A DNA stretch of 64,000 nt from CAVQEK01 sp964596645 (lineage in GTDB: Bacteria; Bacteroidota; Bacteroidia; Cytophagales; Cyclobacteriaceae): positions 1 to 64,000 of the forward strand of contig CAZQVB010000019.1 in NCBI GenBank assembly GCA_964596645.1, given 5' to 3'. Every line of letters begins with the position of its first letter. The stretch's first letter is position 1. Below, one piece after another: positions 54,329 to 63,467 of the stretch. Both the position numbers and the translations under genes were made by a program. Under the pieces are notes generated by a model. It worked only from the letters and a program-made list of their open reading frames with translations. It was not told the DNA's origin and searched no databases.

Positions 54329-54919
54329 TCAATACAGCTTTTGTAGCTCTTTCAAAAAAGTCACTATTTCGTCTACACTCAGCGTATAGTCGATTTGCGT
54401 GGCCTGCATGGCTGCCCTGGGCATGGTATCTATCATGCACTCTTCAGGTTGCTGCACTATGGTAATGCCTCCACGCGCCTTGATCTGTGCCATACCGGCG
54501 GCGCCATCTTTATTGGCACCCGAGAGCAGTATGCCTATCAATTTATTCTTATATGTATATGCCGCTGTTTCCATGGTGATGTCGATGGCAGGTCGCGAGT
54601 TATTGATCATCTCTTCTGTAGAGAGGCCAAAAGTCTGTCCTAGCTCCACATATAAATGGTAGTTGGCCGGCGCCAGGTACACGTTGCCTCTTTTGATCGA
54701 TTCTTTGTCGAAAGGCTCTATCACCGGTTTTATACTTTTGATAGACAATGCTTCGATAAATCCATTGCGCACATGCTTGAGCCTGTGCAGGCACATGATG
54801 ATGGGCAGTGGAAAATCTTCCGGAATATTGGACAAAATACGCGTGATGCCCTGGAAGCTGCCTGCCGACCCCCCGATGGTTACTGCCTTGTATGTATTAT
54901 TTAAATTGGCAAATCTCAT
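54329..54919 (-). CDS. Stand-alone CheB methylesterase
   Basis: A 196-residue protein equal to the catalytic domain of CheB, without a receiver domain. The triad is Ser18 (GGSAGSF), His45 (MCLHRLKHV) and Asp138 (SGANKDGAAGM). It would demethylate or deamidate glutamates made by the neighbouring CheR. No chemoreceptor, CheA or CheW is in the window, so the target may be a membrane sensor such as the phosphatase upstream of SiaB. In other bacteria similar CheB/CheR pairs tune non-flagellar signalling. Confidence 0.9.
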   Translation of the reverse strand: MRFANLNNTYKAVTIGGSAGSFQGITRILSNIPEDFPLPIIMCLHRLKHVRNGFIEALSIKSIKPVIEPFDKESIKRGNVYLAPANYHLYVELGQTFGLSTEEMINNSRPAIDITMETAAYTYKNKLIGILLSGANKDGAAGMAQIKARGGITIVQQPEECMIDTMPRAAMQATQIDYTLSVDEIVTFLKELQKLY

Positions 54920-54943
54920 CTTGCAATCTTCAAGTCGCTTCTC

Positions 54944-55768
54944 TTATTCCTTTATTTTTTTATAAATCTTCTCCTCGTTGTTCACCACGATAAAGCGGTT
55001 TGCTATCTCGCACCAGATCAGCGATTCTTTCGAGCCGATGGCCAGGTAGCCGTATTTAAAAATGCTTTCATGCAGCTTCTTCAGCACATCGTTTTGCAGC
55101 GTCTGGTTGAAATAGATCATGACATTGCGGCACAGCACCAGGTCGAACTTGTTGAACACAATGCCATTGACCAGGTCGTGCTTGCGAAAAGACACATTGC
55201 GCAAAAGCGCTGAATTCATGTATGCCTTTCCGTTTTTCTCGTGGAAGTAATCTCCAAAGTTGCTGGTGCCCTGAAAGCGTATATAATTTTTTTCATTCAG
55301 GTCCATGTTCTTTACCGGGTACGACATTTCCTTGGCTTTTTCCAGAATGTCGTCGTCTATGTCGGTGGCTATTATCTTGGCATTGTCGAGTATGCCCATT
55401 TCCTGAAGCAATATGGTCATGCTCAGCACCTCTTCGCCCGATGAGCAGCCAGCATGCCAGATGCTTATTTTGTTGTGGTTCAGCAGTATGTTGGGTATTA
55501 CCTTGTCTCTGAGCTCGCGCCAGAAGGATGGGTCGCGAAACATTTCGGTCACGTTTACGGTGATCTCCGACACGAATTCGCGAAAGAAAGCTTCGTCTTC
55601 GGCTATGCGCTTGATGAGTGCATCTACACTCGATATTTTGAACAATTCGATGATGCGGGATACCCGGCGCTTGAACGACGACATAGCGTAATTGGTGAAG
55701 TCGTAGCCATACTTGTTCTTGATGGTCTCCGCCAGCCTTCTGATATCTACAATTTGAATCTCCTGCAT
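54944..55768 (-). CDS. CheR-type protein glutamate methyltransferase
   Basis: A 274-residue enzyme. The N-terminal helical domain holds YDFTNYAMSSFKRRVSRII. The SAM domain has WHAGCSSGEEVLSMTILL and LVLCRNVMIYFNQTLQNDVL, both diagnostic of CheR. It uses SAM to methylate glutamates on receptor coiled coils. First gene of the leftward cluster, 24 bp before cheB; the promoter should lie in 55769-56163. Confidence 0.93.
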   Translation of the reverse strand: MQEIQIVDIRRLAETIKNKYGYDFTNYAMSSFKRRVSRIIELFKISSVDALIKRIAEDEAFFREFVSEITVNVTEMFRDPSFWRELRDKVIPNILLNHNKISIWHAGCSSGEEVLSMTILLQEMGILDNAKIIATDIDDDILEKAKEMSYPVKNMDLNEKNYIRFQGTSNFGDYFHEKNGKAYMNSALLRNVSFRKHDLVNGIVFNKFDLVLCRNVMIYFNQTLQNDVLKKLHESIFKYGYLAIGSKESLIWCEIANRFIVVNNEEKIYKKIKE

Positions 55769-56163
55769 GATGTGTTTGTTTCCCCCGTCAGGATCGAATC
55801 CTCCATGGTAAAAATTAGTTGAATCAACTGCTGCTAAAAAGTTGTTTCAGTGGAAATTATAGCCTCACAAAACTTTGGCTTTTCTTCTAGAAAAAATCCC
55901 CAATAGCAGGCATTATCTCTTTGACGAAATATATCGGCGGAATTTCAACCGTTTAGTCGTTTTTAAATCGCTCTACACATGGGCGTGTAACCTGTTTTGT
56001 TATATCTATTCTGGAAAAAGTGATAAAAATCAAGTGCTGTGCATGTAATAATTTCTGGTCGATTGAACACCGGCCTTGGCCCGGGGCAGGCACAAGGGCG
56101 CAACATTATAAACCGGCTTGCGATTGGGCCACTTGCCATAATGTGCCTTTCGGCAACAATCTC
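55769..56163. other. Gene-free stretch upstream of cheR
   Basis: 395 bases with no gene seen. It should contain the promoter of the signalling operon, but no clear TTTG/TAnnTTTG pair is visible on the minus strand. A weak hairpin (AGGAT-CGA-ATCCT) lies near 55790. Confidence 0.4.
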
Positions 56164-56883
56164 CTAAAAATCGAGCATGTAGCTGCTAAGCAATTGTCGA
56201 TATGCCTCGGTGTAACTATCACTGGCGGTTCGCACCGAGATTGCGCTGATCTGCACCGGGCCGGGCGTATATGCGAGTGCGCTTACCACGGCCAGGCACG
56301 GCTTTTTTTCCCGGGCGTGTATGTGCAACTGCCTGCGCACATGCATACCAAGTGGTAAGGCCATATGTTGAATAAGTACACTCTCCTTTGGCGGCAAAAG
56401 CACCCAAAACGTTCCCTCCGGCTTCAGAAGCCGATCTACCGCCTGTAGGAGCTGTTGTGCGTTGAGGCCCGTTTGGTGGCGAGCCAGAGTCGCTCGCGCG
56501 CTGGCCGCCACCAGATGTCGCGCATAAAACGGCGGATTGCTAATGATGAGGTCGTAGCGCCGGGAACATGTGGCGGCGTATGCCTGTATATCGGCCGCAA
56601 TGATGCGGAGCTGAGTGCGCCACGGGCTGTTGGCAAAATTTTCTGTGGCTTGCGCAGCAGCTTCAGGGTCTATTTCCACTGCGTCTATGGCGGCTTGTGT
56701 TCTTTGTGCCAGCATAAGCGCGAGCAGGCCACTTCCCGTGCCGACATCCAACACATGCCCTGCTGCAGGCACCTGTGTACAGGCACCCAATATGCAGGCC
56801 ACCGTGCTTATCTTCATGGCGCAGCAGTTGTGGGCCACTTCAAATTGCTTGAACCGAAAAATGTCTTTTGAGCGATCGCTCAC
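56164..56883 (-). CDS. trmN6: tRNA1(Val) (adenine(37)-N6)-methyltransferase
   Basis: A 239-residue methyltransferase of the YfiC/TrmN6 group. The opening FRFKQFEVAHNCCAMKISTVACILGA carries the C-A-M-K motif of this family, VLDVGTGSGLLALMLAQR is motif I and LIISNPPFYARH the N-P-P-F/Y adenine-N6 motif. The protein methylates A37 of tRNA-Val. Its stop overlaps rnhA by 4 bp, on the same strand. Confidence 0.92.
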   Translation of the reverse strand: MSDRSKDIFRFKQFEVAHNCCAMKISTVACILGACTQVPAAGHVLDVGTGSGLLALMLAQRTQAAIDAVEIDPEAAAQATENFANSPWRTQLRIIAADIQAYAATCSRRYDLIISNPPFYARHLVAASARATLARHQTGLNAQQLLQAVDRLLKPEGTFWVLLPPKESVLIQHMALPLGMHVRRQLHIHAREKKPCLAVVSALAYTPGPVQISAISVRTASDSYTEAYRQLLSSYMLDF

Positions 56884-57344
56884 CTGCCCAGCTTCTCGTA
56901 TTCTTCATAGGCTGCATCCTGTTGCAAGCCTCCGCCAAGAGATGCTTGTACGGCCAACTGGTCGCAGCGCTCGTTTTGCGGATGTCCGGCATGGCCTTTT
57001 AGCCATACGAATTTAATGTTGTGCTTTTTGTACAATGGGATGAACCGGCGCCACAGATCTACATTTTTCTTTTTTTTAAAGCCTTTCTTCTGCCAGCTCC
57101 ACAGCCAGTTTTTCTCTACGGCATCTACCACATATTTACTATCGGAGTATACGGTCACGTCCAGCCCTTCTTTGGTGAGGGCTTCCAAGGCACATATCAC
57201 TGCCAGCAGCTCCATGCGGTTGTTGGTAGTACGACGAAAGCCCTCTGCCAATTCCTTGCGATGGCCTTTGTATTCTAAAATGGCGCCATACCCGCCCGGG
57301 CCAGGATTGCCACTAGCTGCACCGTCAGTATATATGTTGATCAT
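56880..57344 (-). CDS. rnhA: Ribonuclease HI
   Basis: A 154-residue enzyme of standard length. The catalytic carboxylates are visible as Asp7 (YTDGAASGNPGPGG), Glu45 (RMELLAV), Asp68 (VYSDSKYVV) and Asp128, with His118. It removes RNA from RNA-DNA hybrids such as Okazaki primers and R-loops. It overlaps marC and trmN6 by 4 bp each, so the three form a translationally coupled operon. Confidence 0.97.
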   Translation of the reverse strand: MINIYTDGAASGNPGPGGYGAILEYKGHRKELAEGFRRTTNNRMELLAVICALEALTKEGLDVTVYSDSKYVVDAVEKNWLWSWQKKGFKKKKNVDLWRRFIPLYKKHNIKFVWLKGHAGHPQNERCDQLAVQASLGGGLQQDAAYEEYEKLGR

Positions 57345-57913
57345 ATGTTCAGCAGGTTATCCTTGATTAGCTTAATGGCCAACGAGAGCAATATGATGCC
57401 AAATACTTTGCGCAAGATGTTGTAGCCATCTTTGCCAATGCGCCGCTCCAGCCAGCCGGAATATTTCAATACGATGTATACGAACACCAAGTTGATCACT
57501 ATGCCGGCCAATATGTTCAGCTCACTATAGGCCGCCTTCAGAGAGAGGATGGTGGTCATGGTGCCCGCTCCGGCGATAAGGGGAAATGCCAGAGGCACTA
57601 TGGACGTATGCTTGGACGTATCGGGGCTCGATTTGAAGAAAGAGCGGTCTAATATCATTTCCATGCCAATGATCAGAATGATAATGGCCCCCGCTATGGA
57701 GAACGATTCCACGTCGAGGCTGAACAGCTTCAGTATGGCCTCACCCACATACAGGAAGGATATCATGATGGCTCCCGCCACTATAGTGGCCTTTTCCGAC
57801 TCTATCTGGCCCGCCTTTTTGCGCAGGTCTATTATTATAGGTATAGAGCCTAGTATATCAATGATAGAAAACAGAATGAGCGAAACCGAAAAAACTTCCT
57901 TCAGGTTGAACAT
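57341..57913 (-). CDS. MarC family membrane protein
   Basis: A 190-residue integral membrane protein with about six helices. FNLKEVFSVSLILFSIIDILGSIPIIIDL, MEMILDR and IVPLAFPLIAGAGTMTTIL are MarC/YchE/YhgN family motifs. The transported substrate is not known; the old link with multiple antibiotic resistance has been withdrawn. The ATG at 57913 is used rather than an in-frame TTG two codons upstream. 4-bp overlap with rnhA. Confidence 0.92.
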   Translation of the reverse strand: MFNLKEVFSVSLILFSIIDILGSIPIIIDLRKKAGQIESEKATIVAGAIMISFLYVGEAILKLFSLDVESFSIAGAIIILIIGMEMILDRSFFKSSPDTSKHTSIVPLAFPLIAGAGTMTTILSLKAAYSELNILAGIVINLVFVYIVLKYSGWLERRIGKDGYNILRKVFGIILLSLAIKLIKDNLLNI

Positions 57914-57937
57914 GTGCAAAAAGGGATGAGGAAATCA

Positions 57938-58357
57938 CTAAGAAGAAATCAAGTACTCTATAGCCAAGCGATAACCATCGAGGCCCAGGCCTGCGATGAT
58001 GCCTTCGCATACGTCGGTGAGAAAACTGTAGTGGCGAAACTCCTCACGGGAGTGAATATTGGAAATATGTACCTCTACAAAGGGCGCTGCCACAGCGGCA
58101 ATGGCATCGCGTATGGCCACAGAAGAGTGCGTGAAACCGCCGGCATTGATCACCACGCCATCTACATCGTAGCCTATTTCTTGTATTTTGTCGATGAGAG
58201 CACCTTCGTGGTTCGACTGAAAATAATGCAGCTCTACCTCCTCGTACATATCCTGAAGGTCTTTGAAATAATCCTCGAAAGAGCGCTCACCATAAATGCT
58301 TTTCTCGCGCTTCCCTAGCAAATTGAGGTTGGGGCCATTTATTATATATAACTTCAT
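57938..58357 (-). CDS. aroQ: Type II 3-dehydroquinate dehydratase
   Basis: A 139-residue enzyme of the shikimate pathway that converts 3-dehydroquinate into 3-dehydroshikimate. GPNLNLLGKRE opens the protein with the lid-region tyrosine shortly after, SNHEGALIDKI, NAGGFTHSS and EVHISNIHSREEFRH follow. Normal length. The start codon is only 18 bp from the divergent xerD start, so promoters must overlap coding sequence. Confidence 0.96.
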   Translation of the reverse strand: MKLYIINGPNLNLLGKREKSIYGERSFEDYFKDLQDMYEEVELHYFQSNHEGALIDKIQEIGYDVDGVVINAGGFTHSSVAIRDAIAAVAAPFVEVHISNIHSREEFRHYSFLTDVCEGIIAGLGLDGYRLAIEYLISS

Positions 58358-58375
58358 GCGACTAGTGCTGGATCA

Positions 58376-59275
58376 ATGACTTGGAATTCGCTCATAAAAC
58401 AATTCGGGCATCATCTGAAGCTCGAACGCTCACTGTCCGAAAACACCACAATGGCGTACGTTCGGGACGTGGTAAAGCTAAAACAGTTTGTGGAAAACTC
58501 CAATGTAGCGCTTATGCCGGGCCAGGTAGACACCCCACTGCTGGAAGAATACATGCGGCACATCGGCAGCCAGGGTATGTCGGCCTACAGCCAGGCGCGT
58601 ATGCTCTCAGGAGTCAAAGCATTTTTCAGGTTTTTGTTGGAAGAGGAAGTCATACCCAAAGATCCATCAGCACTGGTGGATGCGCCGAAGCTCGGCCGCA
58701 AGCTGCCCGATGTGCTCAGCGTGCCGGAGATCGACCGGCTGCTGTCTGCCATAGACATGTCCACACCGGAGGGCGGCCGAAACAGGGCCATTCTTGAGCT
58801 GCTCTACAGCAGCGGCCTGCGTGTATCGGAACTCACCCACCTCACCCTGCAGCAAATTTATTTCGACATCGGTTTCCTGCGTGTGATCGGCAAAGGCAAT
58901 AAAGAAAGGCTTGTGCCCATGGGCAGGGAAGCCGCCAAATTTGTGAAAATATATATGGAGGAGATACGCAGCCAACTGAATATAAAGCCCGGCAACGAAG
59001 GCTACATTTTTCTCAACCGGCGGGGCAGCAGGCTTTCACGCGAAATGATCTTTACCATAATAAAAAATACCGCTAAGCAGGCCGGTATTGTGAAAAATAT
59101 AAGCCCGCATACTTTTCGCCATTCATTCGCCACGCATTTGATTGAGGGTGGTGCCGACCTGCGCGCAGTGCAGGAGATGCTGGGCCATGAATCCATCACG
59201 ACCACCGAAATATATACCCACCTCGACCGCGACTATCTGCGTCAGGTCATTACCGACTTTCATCCGAGGAGCTGA
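58376..59275 (+). CDS. xerD: Tyrosine recombinase XerD
   Basis: A 299-residue site-specific recombinase. The N-terminal SAM-like domain (1-90) clamps DNA. The catalytic residues are Arg149 (SSGLRVSEL), Lys173, His245 and Arg248 (HTFRHSFATHL), His271 (LGHESITTTEIYTH) and the nucleophile Tyr280. It resolves chromosome dimers at dif together with XerC. Chromosomal context and length argue against an integrase of a mobile element. Confidence 0.92.
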   Translation: MTWNSLIKQFGHHLKLERSLSENTTMAYVRDVVKLKQFVENSNVALMPGQVDTPLLEEYMRHIGSQGMSAYSQARMLSGVKAFFRFLLEEEVIPKDPSALVDAPKLGRKLPDVLSVPEIDRLLSAIDMSTPEGGRNRAILELLYSSGLRVSELTHLTLQQIYFDIGFLRVIGKGNKERLVPMGREAAKFVKIYMEEIRSQLNIKPGNEGYIFLNRRGSRLSREMIFTIIKNTAKQAGIVKNISPHTFRHSFATHLIEGGADLRAVQEMLGHESITTTEIYTHLDRDYLRQVITDFHPRS

Positions 59276-59660
59276 GTGCAATAATTGTTGAAATTTTTTG
59301 AAAGCACCTGGCAAAAACTATGCACCGCACCATGTAAGATTTTAAGTCCATTTATTATTTTTAAAATGTTAATATGTCGATTAATGATAGGAGCAAAAAA
59401 ATCTTTCGGCACACCGCTCCCCATGTTTGTCGACATTTTTGCACTCTCTGTCTATTTATGTGGATTATTGAAAGAATTAAATCGATTCAGATCGAGAAAT
59501 TTTGAATCTTTGTCACATACAGCACCTCCATACTAAATGGGGTGATTTTTGACAAACCATTGCGGTGCATATGGCTGCTACCGTACCTCGCTTTTATACA
59601 TGCAATTCCGACAAAGCCTAATTCGCATACCGGGCAACTATGGATTTTTAATACGATGAA
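59276..59660. other. Gene-free stretch between xerD and the unrecognised protein gene
   Basis: 385 bases, AT-rich, with no convincing gene, terminator or promoter. Confidence 0.4.
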
Positions 59661-61166
59661 GTGATGGAAGAAATCAAGGAATTGATCAGTGTGGTATTGG
59701 CGCACACCAAACGCAATCTGCCTTTAGTTGATCTGAAAAGTCAGTCGGCCAACGGCAATAAGGAGTTGAACTTATTTTTGGGCCTGAAGAACGGCGACTA
59801 CAACAGCGACACCGAAGCCTCTTTGAGCATTTATGGCAGCGAGGAAGTAGATTTCAAATTCCGGATGCTGAAATCGCGGCTCAACCGCAAATTGCTGAAC
59901 CACCTCTTCTTTGTAGACAGTGCCGATGCCAACATGCCCAAAGGGGCCAGCCCGCTTCAGGAGTGTTTCGACTTTTTATATTTCGCCCGAACCCTGCTAA
60001 AAATCGGTCAGATAAAGATGGCCACCCGCCTGCTGACCAAAGTGATAGAAATCGCCAAGGTGCATGAATTTACCGAGCCTCTGCTCATGGCGCTGCGAGA
60101 GTTGCGCACGGTGTACGCACAGACCTATCACCCCAAGCTTTTCAGAAATATCAATGAAGACATAGCGCAGTATGCAGCATTGCAGGCCAAGGAAGAACAG
60201 GCCGCCATCATTTACGATGAGATACAACTACTATTTCATGCGGGCATCAATAACAGAAAACTGGAAGTAGAGACCGTGGTGGCCGGCTTGGAAGAGCTGC
60301 GGCGGCTGAACGAGGAAACAAAGACCTACAACATTGCCGAAAAATACATTCAGCTCCACCTGCGCCATTTGGAGCTGGAAGGAAAATATGAAGAAGCCCT
60401 GAGTTTCATTGACAATACCTGCGCACAGTACGACCTGGGAAAAGTAAATTTTTACCGATTCGACCCGAAACTACTCTACACCGCAAAGCTTCACGCACTG
60501 TGGAAGTCAGAGCAGTTGCAAGAGGCTATGGTGTACGCGCAAAAAATGCTCGAGGCGTTTCAACCCAACACCAATGCATGGCGCACTTTTATGGAGAAGT
60601 ACATGCTGGTGGCCATACACGACAGGCAGTATCACATAGCACTGCAGCTCTTCCTGGACCTGGCCGACAACAAGTGGGTGCAAAGCCAGGAAGATGCGTT
60701 TTTAACTAAGCTGAATATCTACCGCGCTTACCTGTTCTTCATTACTGCACGCAAAGAGCTGATCAAGCGCTTTGACTTTGACAATTTTCTGAATTCGATG
60801 CCCGAATATGAAAAAGAAAATGCAGGGGCCAATGTGGCCGTACTTATCCTGCAAGCCGTGCACAAACTAGACCACGAACCCGACGTGTTGGAGCGGCATG
60901 TGCTTGCACTCGATGAATATGTAGTGAAATACCTCAACAACTGCTTTGGCAAACGAACCAAACTGATGGTGAAGCTGCTCAATAAAATTGCCTCGCACGA
61001 CATGGATCCCGAGACTGTCGCGGCCAAAAGTCGCTATCTGGAAGAGCGACTGCTGGAGTCGGTACCATCTTCCGACGAATTCATCGACATGGAAATAGTG
61101 CCCTATAAGCACTTGTGGGAAATTGTGATGAAAGACTTGCGAATAATGAAAAGGACTAAGATTTAG
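59661..61166 (+). CDS. Unrecognised 500-residue helical protein
   Basis: A 501-residue protein, with GTG 59661 or ATG 59664 as start. It appears almost wholly alpha-helical, with repeats of about 35-40 residues such as CFDFLYFARTLLKIGQIKMATRLL and KYEEALSFIDNTC, which look like TPR-type or similar superhelical units. No enzyme motif, signal peptide or membrane helix is seen, so it is probably a cytoplasmic scaffold. I do not recognise the family. It stands alone between a long intergenic region and convergent genes. Confidence 0.75.
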   Translation: MMEEIKELISVVLAHTKRNLPLVDLKSQSANGNKELNLFLGLKNGDYNSDTEASLSIYGSEEVDFKFRMLKSRLNRKLLNHLFFVDSADANMPKGASPLQECFDFLYFARTLLKIGQIKMATRLLTKVIEIAKVHEFTEPLLMALRELRTVYAQTYHPKLFRNINEDIAQYAALQAKEEQAAIIYDEIQLLFHAGINNRKLEVETVVAGLEELRRLNEETKTYNIAEKYIQLHLRHLELEGKYEEALSFIDNTCAQYDLGKVNFYRFDPKLLYTAKLHALWKSEQLQEAMVYAQKMLEAFQPNTNAWRTFMEKYMLVAIHDRQYHIALQLFLDLADNKWVQSQEDAFLTKLNIYRAYLFFITARKELIKRFDFDNFLNSMPEYEKENAGANVAVLILQAVHKLDHEPDVLERHVLALDEYVVKYLNNCFGKRTKLMVKLLNKIASHDMDPETVAAKSRYLEERLLESVPSSDEFIDMEIVPYKHLWEIVMKDLRIMKRTKI

Positions 61167-61176
61167 CCCTGAGCCA

Positions 61177-61668
61177 TCAACGAAGCCTATCCACCGATCG
61201 AACCAGATTTTCGTCTCTTCGAATGAAACGGTTGGCCAGCGAATTCATGATCAGCGCGATGACAGGTAGAAATATTCCCAGCTCGAACTGACCCTGGTCG
61301 GCACCGGGTACCTGAGCCTGGTATTCGTAGATGAAATAAGCCGCTATACCTACCGATGCCATCATCAAAAAAGCATTCAGCGCACCCAGCTTGATTTGCT
61401 TCATTCTGTTGGTGTACTGAAAAATGGTGTACAAGGCCAATATACACGACAGAGCGGCCGCTATGGCAATATAAAAAACGGGGTGTTGGGCGCTTGCCTG
61501 CCATTGCTGGTCATCAGGAGCTTTTTCGTACAGGCTCAGGTAGAAAGCATCGATGGTTACCCTGCGATCCTGCTCTTCGGCGGTCTTTTCCCAAATAGGA
61601 AAAACGAGCACCAGACCCATACATATGGCCACGCCAAGTAAGAATAAAGACTGCACCCTTTGTATCAT
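61177..61668 (-). CDS. DUF4293 family membrane protein
   Basis: A 163-residue protein with four membrane helices (about 5-25, 62-84, 94-115 and 128-146). MIQRVQSLFLLGVAI is the opening of the Bacteroidota family DUF4293; RMKQIKLGALNAFLM and LANRFIRRDE are also typical. Function unknown. The ATG at 61668 starts the conserved part. Confidence 0.88.
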   Translation of the reverse strand: MIQRVQSLFLLGVAICMGLVLVFPIWEKTAEEQDRRVTIDAFYLSLYEKAPDDQQWQASAQHPVFYIAIAAALSCILALYTIFQYTNRMKQIKLGALNAFLMMASVGIAAYFIYEYQAQVPGADQGQFELGIFLPVIALIMNSLANRFIRRDENLVRSVDRLR

Positions 61669-61746
61669 AATCCACTCCTTTTTACGCGCGCAAAGAAATG
61701 ACAAAACATGAAGTTTTGAAAGGTGGATGCGCCTTTATACAGCCCA

Positions 61747-62301
61747 TCACTTCCACTTAATATTGCAACCCAGGCTTGGCTTCTGCTCCACTTCTACCTG
61801 GCGGCCGGCAATGAGCTGATCGAGTGCATTGCGCATATCGCTCCCCGTCACCGGCACATCATTTTGCGGCCTTGAGTCGTCCAGTTGACCGCGATACACA
61901 CATTTTAGCTGCTCATCGAACAAGAAAAAATCGGGCGTGCAGGCAGCGTCGTAGGCCTTGGCAACTTGCTGAGTTTCGTCGTATAGGTAAGGAAAAGGAT
62001 ACCCTAAATTTTTAGCTACTTCTTTCATTTTATCCGGAGCATCATCCGGATAGTTGTCTGCGTCGTTGGAGCTGATGGCCACCACAGACACCCCCTTGGG
62101 CTGGTAATCATTGGCCAGGCGTATCAATTGGTCGTTTACATGCTTCACGTATGGGCAATGGTTGCAGATGAACATAATGAGCGTAGCCTTATCACCCTGC
62201 AACTCTGCCAGCGACTGCTGCTGGCCCGATACAGTGTCGGTGAGGGTAAAGTCAGGCGCTACAGTACCCAGCGGCATCATGGTGGATGGAGTTCTTGACA
62301 T
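61747..62301 (-). CDS. Thioredoxin-fold redoxin with CNHC motif
   Basis: A 184-residue protein of the AhpC/TSA-thioredoxin group. GTVAPDFTLTDTVSGQQQSL opens the fold, and FICNHCPYVKH holds the redox pair C-N-H-C. CTPDFFLFDEQLKCVYRGQLDDSRP carries the cis-proline. No signal peptide is seen, so it is probably cytoplasmic. The substrate is unknown; peroxide or protein disulfides are possible. The last gene before the right-hand repeat block. Confidence 0.88.
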   Translation of the reverse strand: MSRTPSTMMPLGTVAPDFTLTDTVSGQQQSLAELQGDKATLIMFICNHCPYVKHVNDQLIRLANDYQPKGVSVVAISSNDADNYPDDAPDKMKEVAKNLGYPFPYLYDETQQVAKAYDAACTPDFFLFDEQLKCVYRGQLDDSRPQNDVPVTGSDMRNALDQLIAGRQVEVEQKPSLGCNIKWK

Positions 62302-62670
62302 AGCGTTAAGTATATTTTAAATTCTATCAGGATCAAAGCAATAGAAGAGCACCCGGAAAAGCAAGCCGAGGGGCGAATAGGGTTTTTCAAAGGTTTCTCC
62401 GGAAAAAGGTGGATTGGTAGATCGGTAGACTCGTGGGTTGGTGAATGCGCGCTGGCCAGTCTTAACAGCGAGCATACAACAATTTCCATGTTCTGTTGCC
62501 CACAACATTTCGTGCGGTAGACCCAGCGCGTATTGATTCGGTTCTTTTCATACACTGGAAGAAATGAACAGATACGGACTATTTGCATCTTTCAAAGCAT
62601 TTCGATCTCCATATCACCGGTAAAGCTTTTACTTGCCTGCCCTTTCATCATCTGCTAACTCCGCAGACAG

Positions 62671-62691
62671 ATCCTGAAACAAGTTCAGGAT
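62671..62691. repeat. Interspersed TCCTGAA palindrome
   Basis: ATCCTGAA-N5-TTCAGGAT, same orientation as 763-783, and followed by the same GACTT. Confidence 0.7.
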
Positions 62692-62825
62692 GACTTCGAC
62701 TTTGAGCTTTCTGCCCTAGCATCCAACAATCACTAATCTACGAGTCTACCAATCTACCAATCCACCAACCCCACTCCGAAACTGACGAAACACCCGCGCA
62801 AAAAGGCCACGCTAAACAGCCAAAG

Positions 62826-62878
62826 GTGTTTCGAAGGTTTCTCCGGACAAGACTGAATAGAGGCTCTTGCATGACCCC
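62826..62878. repeat. 53-bp direct repeat, copy 3
   Basis: Identical by eye to 1-53 and 510-562. It is preceded by GGCCACGCTAAAC, as at 490. Confidence 0.85.
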
Positions 62879-62958
62879 CCACATTTCCATGGCCAGCAAC
62901 AAGTTCCAGGTCAGACGATAGTAGTACCGGGTTAAAAAACAAAAGCCAACCTCTTTCC

Positions 62959-62981
62959 ATGGTCTGTGCCCCACAGACCAT
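62959..62981. repeat. 23-bp palindrome, second copy
   Basis: Arms ATGGTCTGTG and CACAGACCAT around CCC, followed by TTCGTGCGG, as at 198-220. Confidence 0.8.
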
Positions 62982-63024
62982 TTCGTGCGGCGGGCACCAC
63001 GCGCATGCACCAACCCTTGCAGTC

Positions 63025-63045
63025 ATCCTGAACTTGTTTCAGGAT
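63025..63045. repeat. Interspersed TCCTGAA palindrome, inverted copy
   Basis: ATCCTGAA-CTTGT-TTCAGGAT. The centre is in the opposite sense to the copy at 763. CTGTTGGCTATTGGC follows, as at 120. Confidence 0.7.
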
Positions 63046-63299
63046 CTGTTGGCTATTGGCATGAGCCGCGAATAATACACGCCGGTCGGTCAATACAGAA
63101 GACGTGTCGCTGGATCTGTGCGCAAGGCAGCACTATTTTAACAAGGTTTTGGTGAGTTCTTTTCCTTCAACAACTGGATAAAAAATGAACAGCCACGCAT
63201 GGTCTGCAGCTTCTAATGCATGTTGATCTCCATATCACCGGCCAAGCTTTTACTTGCATGCGGAATTCAGGGTTTCAGCATCCGTTTAATCTTTGGCAG

Positions 63300-63320
63300 A
63301 TCCTGAAACGAGTTCAGGAT
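63300..63320. repeat. Interspersed TCCTGAA palindrome
   Basis: ATCCTGAA-ACGAG-TTCAGGAT. A weaker copy with changed outer bases follows at about 63337-63357. Confidence 0.7.
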
Positions 63321-63467
63321 GACCGGCCTTTTTATCATTCTGAACTTGTTTCAGCATATCTGCAATCTCATGATCTTTAAGCCTTGAGCTTTCAGCTTTT
63401 GTCTCCATTTCACCAGTCTACCAGTTTACCAGTCTACCCATTCCAGCACTTTGCCAAAGCAGCACTA

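Larger units (their letters stand above)
62302..63467. repeat. Gene-free repeat block, two further copies of the modular element
   Basis: About 1.17 kb without a real gene. One module set runs from about 62440 (GCGCTGGCCAGTC, imperfect palindrome near 62487, GATCTCCATATCACCGG near 62600, TCCTGAA palindrome 62671, TCTACCAATC units near 62740, GACGAAACACCCGC near 62780). A second runs from 62826 (53-bp unit, palindrome 62959, TCCTGAA palindrome 63025, CTGTTGGCTATTGGC, GATCTCCATATCACCGG near 63225, palindrome 63300, CAGTCTACCAGT units near 63412). The order matches 1-862. Confidence 0.75.

Noticed and set aside
58376..59275. XerD as integrase of a mobile element
   Set aside because: Length, complete catalytic set and housekeeping neighbours fit chromosomal XerD. 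No att repeats or phage genes are near.
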